A DNA stretch of 56,167 bases from Methylotenera oryzisoli. Its GTDB lineage: Bacteria; Pseudomonadota; Gammaproteobacteria; Burkholderiales; Methylophilaceae. The stretch is from NCBI RefSeq assembly GCF_004661485.1, contig NZ_PQVH01000015.1, forward strand, positions 1 to 56,167. The letters run 5' to 3'. Position numbers and translations under genes: made by a program. The stretch's first letter is position 1, and every line of letters begins with the position of its first letter. The notes below the pieces were generated by a model. That model ran no database searches. It was given only the letters and a program-made list of their open reading frames with translations, and had not been told where the DNA came from. Of this stretch, positions 34,854 through 49,567 are shown in pieces.

Positions 34854-36023
34854 ATGACACTACCTAACACCACCCAAGCAACCACTACTCAAGAACCTAA
34901 AAAGAAAAAAGGCGTAGCACTGGCTGGCATTTCAGCTGGCACCACTGCGATCTGTACCGTTGGCCACACTGGCAATGACTTACATTACCGCGGCTACGAC
35001 ATTATCGAGCTTGCAAAATCTGCAACGTTTGAAGAGGTCGCTCACCTGCTGATTCATGGCGAACTACCTAATAAAGCTGAGCTAGCGGCATACCACCAAA
35101 AGCTTAAGAAGTTACGTGGCCTGCCAGACGGCTTAAAAAAAGTATTAGAGCAAATTCCTGCCAACGCACACCCAATGGATGTGATGCGCACAGGCTGCTC
35201 GATGCTTGGCACACTAGAGCCTGAAACAAGCGACCGCAATATTGAAGATGCAAAAAATTTAGGAGATAGGCTGATTGCCTGTTTTGGCTCGATTTTAATT
35301 TACTGGTACCACTTTAGCCACAACCAGAAACGCATCGAAGTAGAAACTGACGAAGACTCGATTGCCGCACATTTCTTACATTTGCTGCATGGCAAAAAAC
35401 CGTCAGATTTACACATCAGTGCCATGAATACATCACTCGTGCTGTATGCAGAACATGAATTTAACGCTTCTACCTTTACCGCACGCGTAGTGGCCGGTAC
35501 TTTATCGGACATGTACTCGTGTATTACCGGTGCGATTGGCGCACTGCGCGGCCCCAAACACGGCGGCGCGAATGAAGCAGCCATGGAAATTATTGAGCGC
35601 TATAAAACGGCCGATGAAGCCGAAGCTGACATCATGCAACGCATGGCACGCAAAGAAATCATTATTGGCTTTGGCCATCCGGTCTATACCATTGCCGACC
35701 CAAGAAACGAATCTATCAAAGCTGTAAGCCGCAAGTTATGTGAAGATAACGGCAATATGACGCTATTTGATGTTTCTGCGCGCATAGAAGAAACCATGTG
35801 GCGCGAGAAAAAAATGTTCCCTAACTTGGATTGGTACAGTGCATCCAGCTATCACATGATGGGGATCCCTACCGGCATGTTCACTCCGATATTTGTGATA
35901 TCGCGCACCACAGGCTGGGTAGCACATGTGATTGAACAGCGCATCGATAACAAAATTATCCGCCCAAATGCGGAATATACAGGCCCGGAAAACCGGCCAT
36001 ATGTACCGCTGGAGCAACGCTAA
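34854..36023 (+). CDS. prpC: 2-methylcitrate synthase
   Basis: Condenses propionyl-CoA with oxaloacetate to 2-methylcitrate and often also takes acetyl-CoA. At 389 residues it has the short type II-like citrate synthase form. The catalytic residues appear in GPKHGGANE (His), GFGHPVYTI (His) and [13 protein letters not shown] (Asp). The N-terminal extension (about 1-18, Thr- and Lys-rich) is unremarkable. Placement directly between prpB and prpD favours PrpC over the housekeeping citrate synthase, which is not in this window. Confidence 0.93.
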   Translation: MTLPNTTQATTTQEPKKKKGVALAGISAGTTAICTVGHTGNDLHYRGYDIIELAKSATFEEVAHLLIHGELPNKAELAAYHQKLKKLRGLPDGLKKVLEQIPANAHPMDVMRTGCSMLGTLEPETSDRNIEDAKNLGDRLIACFGSILIYWYHFSHNQKRIEVETDEDSIAAHFLHLLHGKKPSDLHISAMNTSLVLYAEHEFNASTFTARVVAGTLSDMYSCITGAIGALRGPKHGGANEAAMEIIERYKTADEAEADIMQRMARKEIIIGFGHPVYTIADPRNESIKAVSRKLCEDNGNMTLFDVSARIEETMWREKKMFPNLDWYSASSYHMMGIPTGMFTPIFVISRTTGWVAHVIEQRIDNKIIRPNAEYTGPENRPYVPLEQR

Positions 36024-36242
36024 CCCTTAACTCCGTCATTCCCTCGGAGGCGGAATCCATTTAGTTTTACTCTCCGTTTAAAATGGATTCCACTTTTTAT
36101 ACTTCAGACTTGTTTAGTTAAACAACTGGTTATTTAAGTAACTAAGTATTTAACTAACTAAGTCGAAATAATAAAAACCCATAAAGGCCTGCGGGAAGAG
36201 CGCACTAAATTAATTTATTTTTACACTTTAAAGGTCCTTAAT
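36024..36242. other. Intergenic region between prpC and prpD with inverted repeat
   Basis: This 219-base gap contains GGAATCCATTT (36052-36062) facing AAATGGATTCC (36081-36091), an 11-base perfect pair with an 18-base loop. The arm sequence is like the common proteobacterial intergenic repeat built on GGAATCCATT. A further AT-rich segment and an AAAGG ribosome site before the prpD ATG follow. prpD may therefore have its own promoter. Confidence 0.5.
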
Positions 36243-37706
36243 ATGTCGTCGCACATCTCTAACGTTCGTCCCGCACCAGACCAAGTCATTGTTGATATTG
36301 CCAATTACGTTGCCGATTATGAAATCAATAGCGACGAAGCATACGACACCGCACGCAATTGCTTGATGGACACATTAGGCTGTGGCTTTGAAGCTCTGGA
36401 TTACCCAGCTTGTACCAAGTTACTCGGCCCAGTCATTGCTGGCACTGTTGTGCCTAATGGTGCAAAAGTACCCGGCACCAATTTCCAGCTTGACCCTATC
36501 CTCGCCGCCTTTAATATCGGCGCGATGATCCGCTGGTTAGACTTTAACGATACATGGTTAGCTGCGGAATGGGGTCACCCATCCGATAATTTGGGCGGCA
36601 TTTTAGCGGTGGCAGATTATATGTCGCGCAAAAACATTAGCGAAGGAAAAGCACCGCTGACTGTAAAAGACGTGCTCACCGCCATGATTAAAGCGCATGA
36701 GATTCAAGGTGTGTTGGCATTAGAAAACAGCTTTAACCGCGTTGGTTTAGATCACGTGATTTTGGTGAAAATTGCCTCAACAGCCGTCGTAACCAAGCTA
36801 CTAGGTGGCAACAAAGAAGACATTATCAACGCCGTTTCTAACGCGTTTGTTGACGGCCAAAGCTTACGTACTTATCGCCACAGCCCGAATACCGGTTCAC
36901 GTAAGTCATGGGCGGCTGGCGACGCTACCTCACGTGCTGTACGTTTAGCATGGATGACCATGCAAGGTGAAATGGGTTACCCTTCGGCACTCACTGCAAA
37001 AACATGGGGCTTCTACGACGTGCTTTTTAAAGGTAATGCGTTTAAATTCCAACGTGCTTATGGCTCTTATGTGATGGAACAAGTTTTGTTCAAAATTTCA
37101 TTCCCTGCTGAGTTTCATGCACAAACAGCGGTGGAATGCGCCTTGCAACTGAATGGTGAAGTAGGTAGCCGGCTGCAAACATTAGAGCAGATTGCTGAGA
37201 TTGATAAAATCGTCATTACCACGCATGAGTCTGCAATTCGCATTATTGATAAAACAGGGCCTCTAGACAACCCTGCCGATCGAGACCATTGCATTCAGTA
37301 CATGGCAGCCATCGGCCTACTCAAAGGTAACTTGACAGCACAGGATTACGAAGATGAAGCGGCGGCAGACCCACGCATTGATGCGATTCGCAGCAAAATG
37401 ACCTGCGTAGAAAAAGCAGAATACACGCGCGATTACCTAGATCCTGAAAAACGCTCAATTGCTAACGCGATACAAATCTTCTTTAAAGATGGTACTAGTT
37501 CAAGCAATATTGCCGTTGAATACCCGATTGGCCACCGCCGTCGTCGTGGTGAAGGCATCCCTGAATTAGTGAAAAAATTCAAAATCAATTTAGCACGTAG
37601 GTTTGATGCGAAAAAACAAGCGGAAATTTTAGAATTATGCCTAGCGCAAAAAACACTAGAATCTATGCCTGTTAATGCATTCGTAGATATGCTCTGGCAG
37701 GGTTAA
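36243..37706 (+). CDS. prpD: 2-methylcitrate dehydratase
   Basis: Dehydrates 2-methylcitrate to 2-methylaconitate without a metal cluster. The 487-residue MmgE/PrpD family protein shows the characteristic [23 protein letters not shown] segment near residues 96-118, [12 protein letters not shown] and [12 protein letters not shown]. Length matches PrpD of Salmonella (483). It is the last prp gene and is followed by a hairpin shared with the convergent ung gene. Together with AcnB, PrpB and PrpC the cycle is complete in this window. Confidence 0.95.
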   Translation: MSSHISNVRPAPDQVIVDIANYVADYEINSDEAYDTARNCLMDTLGCGFEALDYPACTKLLGPVIAGTVVPNGAKVPGTNFQLDPILAAFNIGAMIRWLDFNDTWLAAEWGHPSDNLGGILAVADYMSRKNISEGKAPLTVKDVLTAMIKAHEIQGVLALENSFNRVGLDHVILVKIASTAVVTKLLGGNKEDIINAVSNAFVDGQSLRTYRHSPNTGSRKSWAAGDATSRAVRLAWMTMQGEMGYPSALTAKTWGFYDVLFKGNAFKFQRAYGSYVMEQVLFKISFPAEFHAQTAVECALQLNGEVGSRLQTLEQIAEIDKIVITTHESAIRIIDKTGPLDNPADRDHCIQYMAAIGLLKGNLTAQDYEDEAAADPRIDAIRSKMTCVEKAEYTRDYLDPEKRSIANAIQIFFKDGTSSSNIAVEYPIGHRRRRGEGIPELVKKFKINLARRFDAKKQAEILELCLAQKTLESMPVNAFVDMLWQG

Positions 37707-37720
37707 AACATAACATTCAC

Positions 37721-37749
37721 GGCGGGCAAAATCATCCATTTTGTCCGCC
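37721..37749. terminator. Hairpin between convergent prpD and ung
   Basis: A 12-base-pair stem (37721-37732 with 37738-37749, one G-U or G-T pair) and a 5-base loop lie between the prpD and ung stop codons. The A- and T-rich inner part gives no classic U-tail, but position and stability suit a terminator used from both sides. Confidence 0.6.
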
Positions 37750-37754
37750 CTATC

Positions 37755-38438
37755 CTATACTTGCCAATCAATCGGTTCTTCACCGCGCTTTTTCAGATAT
37801 TCATTAATACTCGAAAATTGGTGATTACCAAAAAAACCTCGATGCGCCGACAACGGCGATGGATGAACCGACTTCAGTACCAAATGTTTTTTTGGGTCGA
37901 TCATCTCCCCTTTTTTCTGTGCATAACTGCCCCACAGCACAAACACCAAACCTTCTCGATGCATATTTAAAGCAGCAATCGCCGCGTCGGTAAAAGTTTC
38001 CCAGCCGCGCTTTTGATGTGAACCAGCATTCGCCATTTCCACCGTCAGCGTTGCATTTAATAGCAGCACCCCCTGATTTGCCCAAGCCGTTAAATCGCCT
38101 TTGCCGCGCATTTTAATGCCGAGGTCATTTTCGATTTCTTTAAAAATATTGAGTAGCGAGGGTGGCAACGCAACGCCTTCTGGCACTGAAAAGCTCAAGC
38201 CGTGCGCTTGACCTACTCCGTGATAAGGATCTTGCCCAATAATCACCACGCGCACCTTGTCAAAAGGCGTGTGATTAAAGGCATTGAAAATCAATGGGCT
38301 GGGTGGAAATATCGTCTTGCCAGCAGCTTTTTCCTGTAATAAAAAGGCGCGCAATGATTGCATATAGGGCTTATCAAGCTCGTCACCAATCATCGCTTGC
38401 CATGAAGGGTGAAGTTGACCAGGTTTTTCTTGAGACAT
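37755..38438 (-). CDS. ung: Uracil-DNA glycosylase, family 1
   Basis: Removes uracil from DNA at the start of base excision repair. The water-activating motif GQDPYHG is at 68-74 (D70) and the leucine-loop motif [13 protein letters not shown] begins at H192. At 227 residues it is standard length. It is a single gene, convergent with prpD. Confidence 0.97.
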   Translation of the reverse strand: MSQEKPGQLHPSWQAMIGDELDKPYMQSLRAFLLQEKAAGKTIFPPSPLIFNAFNHTPFDKVRVVIIGQDPYHGVGQAHGLSFSVPEGVALPPSLLNIFKEIENDLGIKMRGKGDLTAWANQGVLLLNATLTVEMANAGSHQKRGWETFTDAAIAALNMHREGLVFVLWGSYAQKKGEMIDPKKHLVLKSVHPSPLSAHRGFFGNHQFSSINEYLKKRGEEPIDWQV

Positions 38439-38744
38439 GAGTTAAACGCGAGTATTGATGGAGATTAGCCCATTATAGACCGAAAATTACGTGCACTCGG
38501 CCCCATTTTAGGATCCCAAAGCGAACATTCAACCCCTATCAATTTCACCAAGTTCTAAATTCAAAGGTGTTGGTTTACAATCAAAAAAACAGTGATGTCA
38601 TGTCTCTATATTAATCATATAAACATAGAGATAATAAAACCATAAAAACAATAAGGGCAATGGATTCCAGCAATGTATAACAATCATCCATTTATTAATA
38701 TATAGACCCATGGGACTATATAACTACAGTTAAGGCGTCATGAA
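38439..38744. other. Non-coding gap with two inverted repeats
   Basis: No gene is visible in these 306 bases. TCTCTAT (38603-38609) faces ATAGAGA (38625-38631). A second, better symmetry at 38699-38722 is listed separately. A GGATTCC fragment at 38663-38669 echoes the arm of the repeat at 36052-36091. Confidence 0.45.
38699..38722. repeat. Palindrome upstream of the 192-residue unknown gene
   Basis: A 24-base symmetric element: TATATAG-A-CCCA faces TGGG-A-CTATATA, perfect except for one symmetric A/A mismatch. It ends 22 bases before the ATG at 38745 and could be an operator, a cassette-end fold or a transcript hairpin. Confidence 0.5.
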
Positions 38745-39323
38745 ATGGTATTCGAAGTTGAAACAATCCCTGATAGTGCTTTCAGCGTAGTATTGAAGAG
38801 TTTTCAACACAGCAGACTTCCATCTAGCAAATGGGTTGTTGATCATGAGCGAAATATCTACATGGTCCTTATCAACAAATACGGTGGGCCATACGAAGGA
38901 ACACAAGAGACTCACTATTACCGTATTTTTTGGAAAAGCATTGAAATATCATTGGAAGCTGACCCATTAAATGAAATATACTCAAGTGAAGGTGCTGAAC
39001 TGAATTGGAGAATTCACAGAATGAATATTCCTGACGGACTCGAACTTCAAGGAGACGAACTTGTGCGCATCATTTTTGATGCATTTGCGGCCAAGGGAAT
39101 GTCGTTCAATGGGACCCACTACTGCAGAGTTAATGTCGAATGTAGCTCACCAGTAAGATTCGCTCGGTCACGACCATTAACCGATGACGAAATAGTAGCC
39201 AATGCTGAGTCAAATAGACTACAAGACGAAATAAAGATTTCATTAGCCAAGCTTAAAGTAGCTATAAAACAAAGGCACGCAAGGGATAGTAGACCGTGGT
39301 GGCGAAAATTACTCGGCCTGTGA
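38745..39323 (+). CDS. Hypothetical protein, probable integron gene cassette
   Basis: A 192-residue protein that I do not recognise. It has no signal peptide or membrane helix. The middle contains THYYRIFWKSIEI and later FNGTHYCRVNVECSS, and the C-terminus is basic (KVAIKQRHARDSRPWWRK). A GTTAAGG element lies 10 bases before the start. The TGA stop is followed after one base by a GCCCAAC box that opens an attC-like site (39325-39391), the normal position of attC in a cassette. Codon use looks less biased than in the neighbouring housekeeping genes. Cytoplasmic location is likely. Confidence 0.6.
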   Translation: MVFEVETIPDSAFSVVLKSFQHSRLPSSKWVVDHERNIYMVLINKYGGPYEGTQETHYYRIFWKSIEISLEADPLNEIYSSEGAELNWRIHRMNIPDGLELQGDELVRIIFDAFAAKGMSFNGTHYCRVNVECSSPVRFARSRPLTDDEIVANAESNRLQDEIKISLAKLKVAIKQRHARDSRPWWRKLLGL

Positions 39324-39324
39324 T

Positions 39325-39391
39325 GCCCAACCCTGTATTAGAGCCGAACTGCACAAAAAAACGGCGCAGCCTGGTCAATTCCATGTTAGCG
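39325..39391 (+). other. Putative attC site
   Basis: A 67-base site in attC order: R'' GCCCAAC (39325-39331, perfect RYYYAAC), 5-base spacer, L'' beginning ATTAGAGCC, centre, L' GGTCAAT (39373-39379), 5-base spacer and R' GTTAGCG (39385-39391). L'' and L' pair if one or two bases bulge out. R' deviates from GTTRRRY at two positions, so confidence is lower than for the site at 16910-16987. Confidence 0.55.
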
Positions 39392-39444
39392 CTCATCTAC
39401 ATTAGTGTGCTCTGGAAGCATTATTCTACGAGAGTTACAAGGCA

Positions 39445-39552
39445 GTGTTTTTAGCCCGGTGGCTTTCGGGGTGCTTTTATCTGGCTGTTTTTTGGTGCAA
39501 TTTTATAGTTTTTTTGTTCCTAATTTCCGTTTGGGTTTGTGGGGTGCGCTAA
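39445..39552 (+). CDS. Possible 35-residue hydrophobic cassette ORF
   Basis: A short frame from a GTG, rich in F, V, L, W and C (VFLARWLSGCFYLAVFWC and onward), lies between two attC-like sites. It has one membrane-like stretch. There is no ATG and no good ribosome site, so it may be a non-coding cassette. It is listed because it fills the space where a cassette gene would be. Confidence 0.2.
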   Translation: MFLARWLSGCFYLAVFWCNFIVFLFLISVWVCGVR

Positions 39553-39576
39553 GTTGACTCTTCGTTGCTTGCGTTA

Positions 39577-39639
39577 CCCTAACCCATAATTCAAGCGGGA
39601 CGCCTAACAGCGCCTTGTATCTTAATTCAAACGTTAAAG
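39577..39639 (+). other. Putative attC site, second in the array
   Basis: A 63-base site: R'' CCCTAAC (39577-39583), 5-base spacer, L'' ATTCAAG (39589-39595), centre with GGGACGCC, L' CTTAATT (39621-39627), 5-base spacer and R' GTTAAAG (39633-39639). L'' and L' pair perfectly apart from one extra C in L'', the same arrangement as in the site at 16910-16987. R boxes pair at five of seven positions. An ATG follows R' after 4 bases. Confidence 0.5.
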
Positions 39640-39643
39640 TTAT

Positions 39644-39842
39644 ATGGACAAGATGTTAATTCAATACTTAATATGTGCTACAAATCCAAGGTCTAGTTTA
39701 TGTCATATTTGCCTTAGGCTTAAGAAAAAAGTTTAACCATTTATCACAAATTAAAATTTATATTGGTCTTACAGCCTTACTTTTTATTACACTATCAACG
39801 CTAATTTATACTCTATATGCGAACCAGATGATAAAAGTATGA
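39644..39842 (+). pseudogene. Frameshifted small membrane protein, cassette remnant
   Basis: The ATG at 39644 opens MDKMLIQYLI and then shifts by one base into a frame reading MLQIQGLVYVIFALGLRKKF from a GTG at 39675 to the TGA at 39840-39842. Joined, they would give about 66 residues with two membrane helices. Each piece alone is short (30 and 55 residues). Either the frame is broken, or only the second part is a real small membrane protein. Its position right after the attC-like R' box suggests a decayed cassette. The remaining bases up to purB show only an AT-rich promoter-like region. Confidence 0.3.
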
Positions 39843-39921
39843 AATATAAAAAGAGCACCCTACGCACTAATCAATTGATATGAAAATAAAAACTTTTTGC
39901 CCCACTCTGCTACTAAGGTAA

Positions 39922-41331
<1,410 letters not shown>

Positions 41332-41353
41332 GTTTAAATGCATGTAAATTTTA

Positions 41354-43119
41354 ATGATAAAAGGGCTTCTGAATTTGACTAGAAGCCTGATCATCTACCT
41401 AGTCTTATTGTGTTGGGGAGTGCTCGCGTATGCTGATAACGCGAGCTACCAAGTAGAAATCGAAGCACCTGGCCCGCTAAAGACACTGTTAGAAAATCAT
41501 CTTGACATCATTAAGTGGCGCACCAATCCACGCATGTCTCCCAACGAGTGGAAGCGCTTATCCACTGAAGCGCCTAAACAAATCAAAGAGTTACTCGCAA
41601 CAGAGGGCTATTTCTCAGCGCAGGTCAGCGTCAAGTCCACGCAAAACCAACTTGAAAACCTCACCGTACTGTCAGTTAACCCCGGCACGCCTACTCTGGT
41701 TGGCAGCGTCAATATCAAATTTTCCGGCGACATCACACAAGCGCACAGAGGCCTACCAAACGAGCAACAGCTACGTGAAGAATGGCCACTACCAGCCGGG
41801 GCACAGTTCCAGCAGGCTGCTTGGACCGCGGCAAAACGAGGCTTACTGACCAAGTTATTGGTCAACCGTTACCCAAACGCAATCATTACTGATACCAAAG
41901 CCAGTATCGATATTCAACAACAAACTGCGACATTAGAAATTACGGTAGATAGCGGCACCACTGTACATTTTGGCGAGCTTCAAATCGAAGGCCTGCAACG
42001 CTATCCAGAAAGCATTATCCATCATCTAAACCCGATTAAACCGAACGAAGTGTATAGCCAATCACAGTTGCTCACCTTTCAAACGCGGTTACAGGAAAGT
42101 GGCTACTTCCGCACGGTAGAAGTCACCGCGGATAACAAGGCTGCACTTGGCGGCCAACAGCCAGCGCTAGCGCCAATTAAAATTAAAGTGGATGAAAACA
42201 AATCGATTAAAGTCAGCACCGGTGCAGGTTTTAGTACCAACACAGGGGCGCGTACACAGCTGACTGTAGAACACTTAAATGTGTTTGACCGTAATTGGCG
42301 CATGACATCCAGCCTCAGATTAGAGCAAAAACTACAATCACTATCTGGCACGATTCGCTTACCCACCACTGCAACTGGCTATCGCGACAGTGCCAATATC
42401 GCCGCGACCAGAACAGAGATTGAGGGACAAACCACCACAGTCACGCAAGCCGGTGTAAAGCGCGCATGGGGCTCCCTCAAACGCGAACAATACGTTGGTG
42501 CTAATCTGTTAGCAGAGCACGTGAATCTGGATAGTGCTGACTCCTCCGACAACTACGCGGCCACTTTAGGTTACGGTATCACCCTCAGACGCACCGATAA
42601 TAACCTTAACCCTACACGCGGCTATTTATTCAATGCCCAGTTTAATGGCGCACCGTTAGCGTCGCTTGCGAGCGGGACTTTTCTGCAAAGCTATTTAAAA
42701 ACACAAGCCTATTATCCAATCACTAAAAGCACGCAGTTAATCGCCCGTGCCGAGCTTGGCATGGTGCATGGGAAAAACAGCGCTCCAGCCACCTTCCTGT
42801 TTCGCGCTGGTGGTGACCAGTCTGTCCGCGGTTATGGCTACCAAAGCCTAGGCGTAACCGAAGGTGATGCAATCGTCGGGGCACGCTACCTTGCCACAGG
42901 CAGCATTGAGGTAATTCAATGGCTCACGCCGGAATGGGGCGCAGCCATCTTTACCGACTTTGGTAACGCAGCGAATAGCCTAAAAGATTTAAAACCAGTG
43001 TATGGATACGGCTTGGGCGCAAGATGGAAAAGCCCTGTAGGCCCGATTGGTGCTGACATTGCCTATGGTCAGGAAACTAACGACTACCGCATGCATTTTA
43101 ATATCGGGGTGATATTCTA

Positions 43120-43120
<1 letters not shown>
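41354..43120 (+). CDS. tamA: Translocation and assembly module outer-membrane protein TamA
   Basis: An Omp85-family outer-membrane protein that works with TamB in envelope assembly and lipid transport. It has a signal peptide (about 1-27, ending AYA), about three POTRA repeats (about 30-270, e.g. VNPGTPTLVGSVNIKFSG and VHFGELQIEGLQRYPESII) and a C-terminal beta-barrel with the Omp85 motif region FRAGGDQSVRGYGYQSLG. The 588-residue length fits TamA (about 577) rather than BamA (about 800). Its stop overlaps the tamB start by one base. Confidence 0.92.
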
Positions 43121-46894
<3,774 letters not shown>

Positions 46895-46897
46895 ACC

Positions 46898-47623
46898 ATG
46901 AGTCAGCTACACCTAGAAGCGAGACAGTTTTTAAGAAGCACTCGCACTGCCATACTTTCAACCCATTCAGCAAAGTTCGAGGGCTATCCGTTCGGCTCAG
47001 TTGCGCCATTTGTGTTAGATCATCAATGCCAGCCTATCATTTTGATTAGCAACATTGCAGAACACACCAAAAACATCGCAACCAACCCTAAAGTATCATT
47101 GCTGGTATTTGCTGGTGCTGAGGACTTGCAAGCCAACGCCAGACTGACCTTGCTAGGTAACGCGCATATCATTGATAAAAATGAAGATGCTGATTTACGC
47201 GCTCGCTATTTGCGTTATCTGCCGCAAGCCAGCGGTTACTTTGATATGCATGATTTTGCTTTTTACCGCATCCAGATTGAAACATGCCGCTATATTGCAG
47301 GTTTTGGCAAAATGGGCTGGCTATCAGGCAGCGATCTGGTGACAGGCATGCCTACAGATTCAATACTGGCAGCTCAGGAAGCACACATCCTCAATCACAT
47401 GAATACAGACCATGCCGACAGCCTGATTGCCTACTGCCGACATGTGCACGGCGTTGAGGCCACGCAAGCCAATATGCTAGGGATTGATTGTGACGGCTTT
47501 GATGTTGCCGCGACTGTGAATAACCAAACCATGACATTACGCTTTGCATTTGCAGCACCTATCCATGATGCACAATCTGCACGTGCGGCCTTGGTCAGCC
47601 TTTCCAAATCAATCAACGCTTAA
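46898..47623 (+). CDS. HugZ-family pyridoxamine oxidase-like/DUF2470 protein
   Basis: A 241-residue protein with an N-terminal split-barrel flavin-type domain (about 1-150: TRTAILSTHSAKFEGYPFGSVAPFV, AEHTKNIATNPKVSLLVF) and a C-terminal DUF2470 domain (about 165-240: AHILNHMNTDHADSLIAYCRHVHG). This pairing is typical of HugZ, a heme-binding or heme-degrading protein, and of related proteins of unknown role. It follows wrbA by three bases, so co-expression is likely. No heme uptake genes are nearby. Confidence 0.83.
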   Translation: MSQLHLEARQFLRSTRTAILSTHSAKFEGYPFGSVAPFVLDHQCQPIILISNIAEHTKNIATNPKVSLLVFAGAEDLQANARLTLLGNAHIIDKNEDADLRARYLRYLPQASGYFDMHDFAFYRIQIETCRYIAGFGKMGWLSGSDLVTGMPTDSILAAQEAHILNHMNTDHADSLIAYCRHVHGVEATQANMLGIDCDGFDVAATVNNQTMTLRFAFAAPIHDAQSARAALVSLSKSINA

Positions 47624-47663
47624 ACTCAAGCTTAAACTAACCCTAAAGTAAGCAAACGCCAAC

Positions 47664-48041
47664 GTGAATAAACCTCAAATGATACAAAGACTCCAACTGG
47701 GCGCCTCTATTAGCCTCATCGCGCTCATCCTATTAACCTTGGCATGGGAGGCTGTATTAGCACCATTAAAACCGGGCGGTTCATTGCTGATATTCAAGGT
47801 ATTGCCGCTATTACTGCCTTTATTTGGCATATTGCGCGGCAAGCGTTACACCTATCAATGGTCATGTATGTTCATTTTGTTTTACTTTACCGAAGGCGTA
47901 GTGCGCGCATGGGCTGATGTGGGAATTTCCGCCCAACTTGCGTTAGCCGAAGTCATCCTGACCGTCTTATTTTTTACGTGCACGATTTTTTACGCAAGGC
48001 TGACACGCCAACCGCCACAAAACAGCGTAAAAAACCCATAA
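47664..48041 (+). CDS. DUF2069 inner-membrane protein
   Basis: A 125-residue protein with four membrane segments (about 13-31, 42-58, 66-82 and 92-112), matching the DUF2069 family, whose function is unknown. Family features include YQWSCMFILFYFTEGVVRAW. In many proteobacteria a DUF2069 gene follows wrbA, as it nearly does here. Confidence 0.82.
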   Translation: MNKPQMIQRLQLGASISLIALILLTLAWEAVLAPLKPGGSLLIFKVLPLLLPLFGILRGKRYTYQWSCMFILFYFTEGVVRAWADVGISAQLALAEVILTVLFFTCTIFYARLTRQPPQNSVKNP

Positions 48042-48129
48042 ACACATATAAGTTTTTACATAGATACCGCACCAAACATACTGTCTTCTACTATAATTTA
48101 GCCATGAAAATACGATTTATAAGCTGCAC

Positions 48130-48873
48130 ATGAAAATACTGCTCTCAAATGATGATGGTTACTTCGCACCAGGTTTAAATATCCTAGCCGAACATATTGC
48201 AAAAATTGCAGATATTACCGTGGTTGCGCCTGAAAGAAATCGTAGCGGTGCGAGTAACTCTCTCACACTTGACCGCCCGCTAAGCGTAAAAAAAGCATCT
48301 AACGGCTTTTTTTACGTAAATGGCACACCAACAGATTGCGTGCATATTGCACTCACAGGTTTGATGGATACCATGCCGGACATGGTGATCAGCGGCATTA
48401 ATGATGGCGCCAATATGGGCGATGACACCATCTACTCAGGCACAGTGGCGGCTGCGATGGAAGGCTATCTGCTCGGCATCCCTTCTATCGCGGTTTCGAT
48501 GTCTCAGCATAACTCCACCCATTTTGAAACAGCGGCAAGAGTCGCCGTGGAACTGATCCAGCATTATCAGAAGAATGGGTTCAGCGCACCTACACTTCTC
48601 AATGTCAATGTGCCAGATATTCCTTATGATGCATTGCAAGGACGCACGGTAACACGCCTAGGCAAACGCCATAAGGCCGAGCCAGTGGTACAGCTTAAAA
48701 CACCGCGTAATGAAACGGTATACTGGGTTGGCGCTGCAGGGCAACCTAATGACGGTGGTGTAGGTACCGATTTTCACGCCGTTGCAAATCAGCAAGTTTC
48801 GATTTCGCCCATTCAAGTTGATTTAACCTGCCACGCACAGCTGAATGACATCAAACAATGGTTATCTAGCTAA
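48130..48873 (+). CDS. surE: 5'/3'-nucleotidase SurE
   Basis: Metal-dependent phosphatase acting on nucleoside monophosphates. Metal-binding residues appear at N7-D8-D9 (LLSNDDGY), S39 (RNRSGASNS) and the asparagine of [11 protein letters not shown]. At 247 residues it is normal. An ATG 27 bases earlier, out of frame, is not used. It begins the surE-pcm-nlpD group common in proteobacteria. Confidence 0.96.
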   Translation: MKILLSNDDGYFAPGLNILAEHIAKIADITVVAPERNRSGASNSLTLDRPLSVKKASNGFFYVNGTPTDCVHIALTGLMDTMPDMVISGINDGANMGDDTIYSGTVAAAMEGYLLGIPSIAVSMSQHNSTHFETAARVAVELIQHYQKNGFSAPTLLNVNVPDIPYDALQGRTVTRLGKRHKAEPVVQLKTPRNETVYWVGAAGQPNDGGVGTDFHAVANQQVSISPIQVDLTCHAQLNDIKQWLSS

Positions 48874-48892
48874 TAATACTGGAAATAAAATC

Positions 48893-49567
48893 GTGGCATT
48901 AATCAAATCATCGCAAGCTGGCATCGGCATGACATCGCAACGTACGCGTGACCGCATGCTTAATCGACTGCGCGAGCAAGGCATTAAAGATGAAGTGGTG
49001 CTCGCAGCCATTGGCAGCACAGCACGCCATATTTTTGTTGACGAAGCCCTCTCGATTCGCGCTTATGAAGACGTCTCTCTGCCGATTGGCTTTGGGCAAA
49101 CCATCTCGCAACCGTATATCGTTGCGCGCATGTCTGAGTTACTGCGTAATGGCCAGCCTTTAGAAAAAGTACTCGAAATCGGCACGGGTTGCGGCTATCA
49201 AACAGCCGTATTATCTAAGCTGGCTAAAGAGGTTTATTCTGTAGAGCGTATCCGCCCTTTACTATTAAAAGCGCGCGATCATCTACGTAAGCTCAAATGC
49301 ATTAACGTCAAGTTAGACCACGCAGATGGCAATATGGGTTTGGCCCAGCTCGCACCATTTGATGCCATTATCGTTACCGCTGCGGCAAGCCACATTCCGC
49401 CGGATTTACTAACACAGCTGGCGGTTGGCGGCCGTTTAGTGATCCCGGTTGGTACCGATGAGCAAATCTTGTATCTTGTAGAGCGCGTATCAGCAAATGA
49501 CTACCGTCAAACGCAGCTGGAACCTGTCAAGTTTGTTCCCTTACTCGGCGGCACTACCTCACAATGA
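48893..49567 (+). CDS. pcm: Protein-L-isoaspartate O-methyltransferase
   Basis: Methylates L-isoaspartyl residues to start repair of aged proteins. The SAM motif [15 protein letters not shown] and the family motif [15 protein letters not shown] are clear. The start is set to the GTG at 48893 with GGAA 8 bases upstream (about 224 residues); a longer frame from 48845 would overlap surE and gives no family match. Its stop overlaps the nlpD start (ATGA). Confidence 0.94.
   Translation: MALIKSSQAGIGMTSQRTRDRMLNRLREQGIKDEVVLAAIGSTARHIFVDEALSIRAYEDVSLPIGFGQTISQPYIVARMSELLRNGQPLEKVLEIGTGCGYQTAVLSKLAKEVYSVERIRPLLLKARDHLRKLKCINVKLDHADGNMGLAQLAPFDAIIVTAAASHIPPDLLTQLAVGGRLVIPVGTDEQILYLVERVSANDYRQTQLEPVKFVPLLGGTTSQ

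Noticed and set aside
34854-36023. Housekeeping citrate synthase instead of methylcitrate synthase
   Set aside because: Length and position between prpB and prpD fit PrpC; a side activity with acetyl-CoA cannot be excluded.
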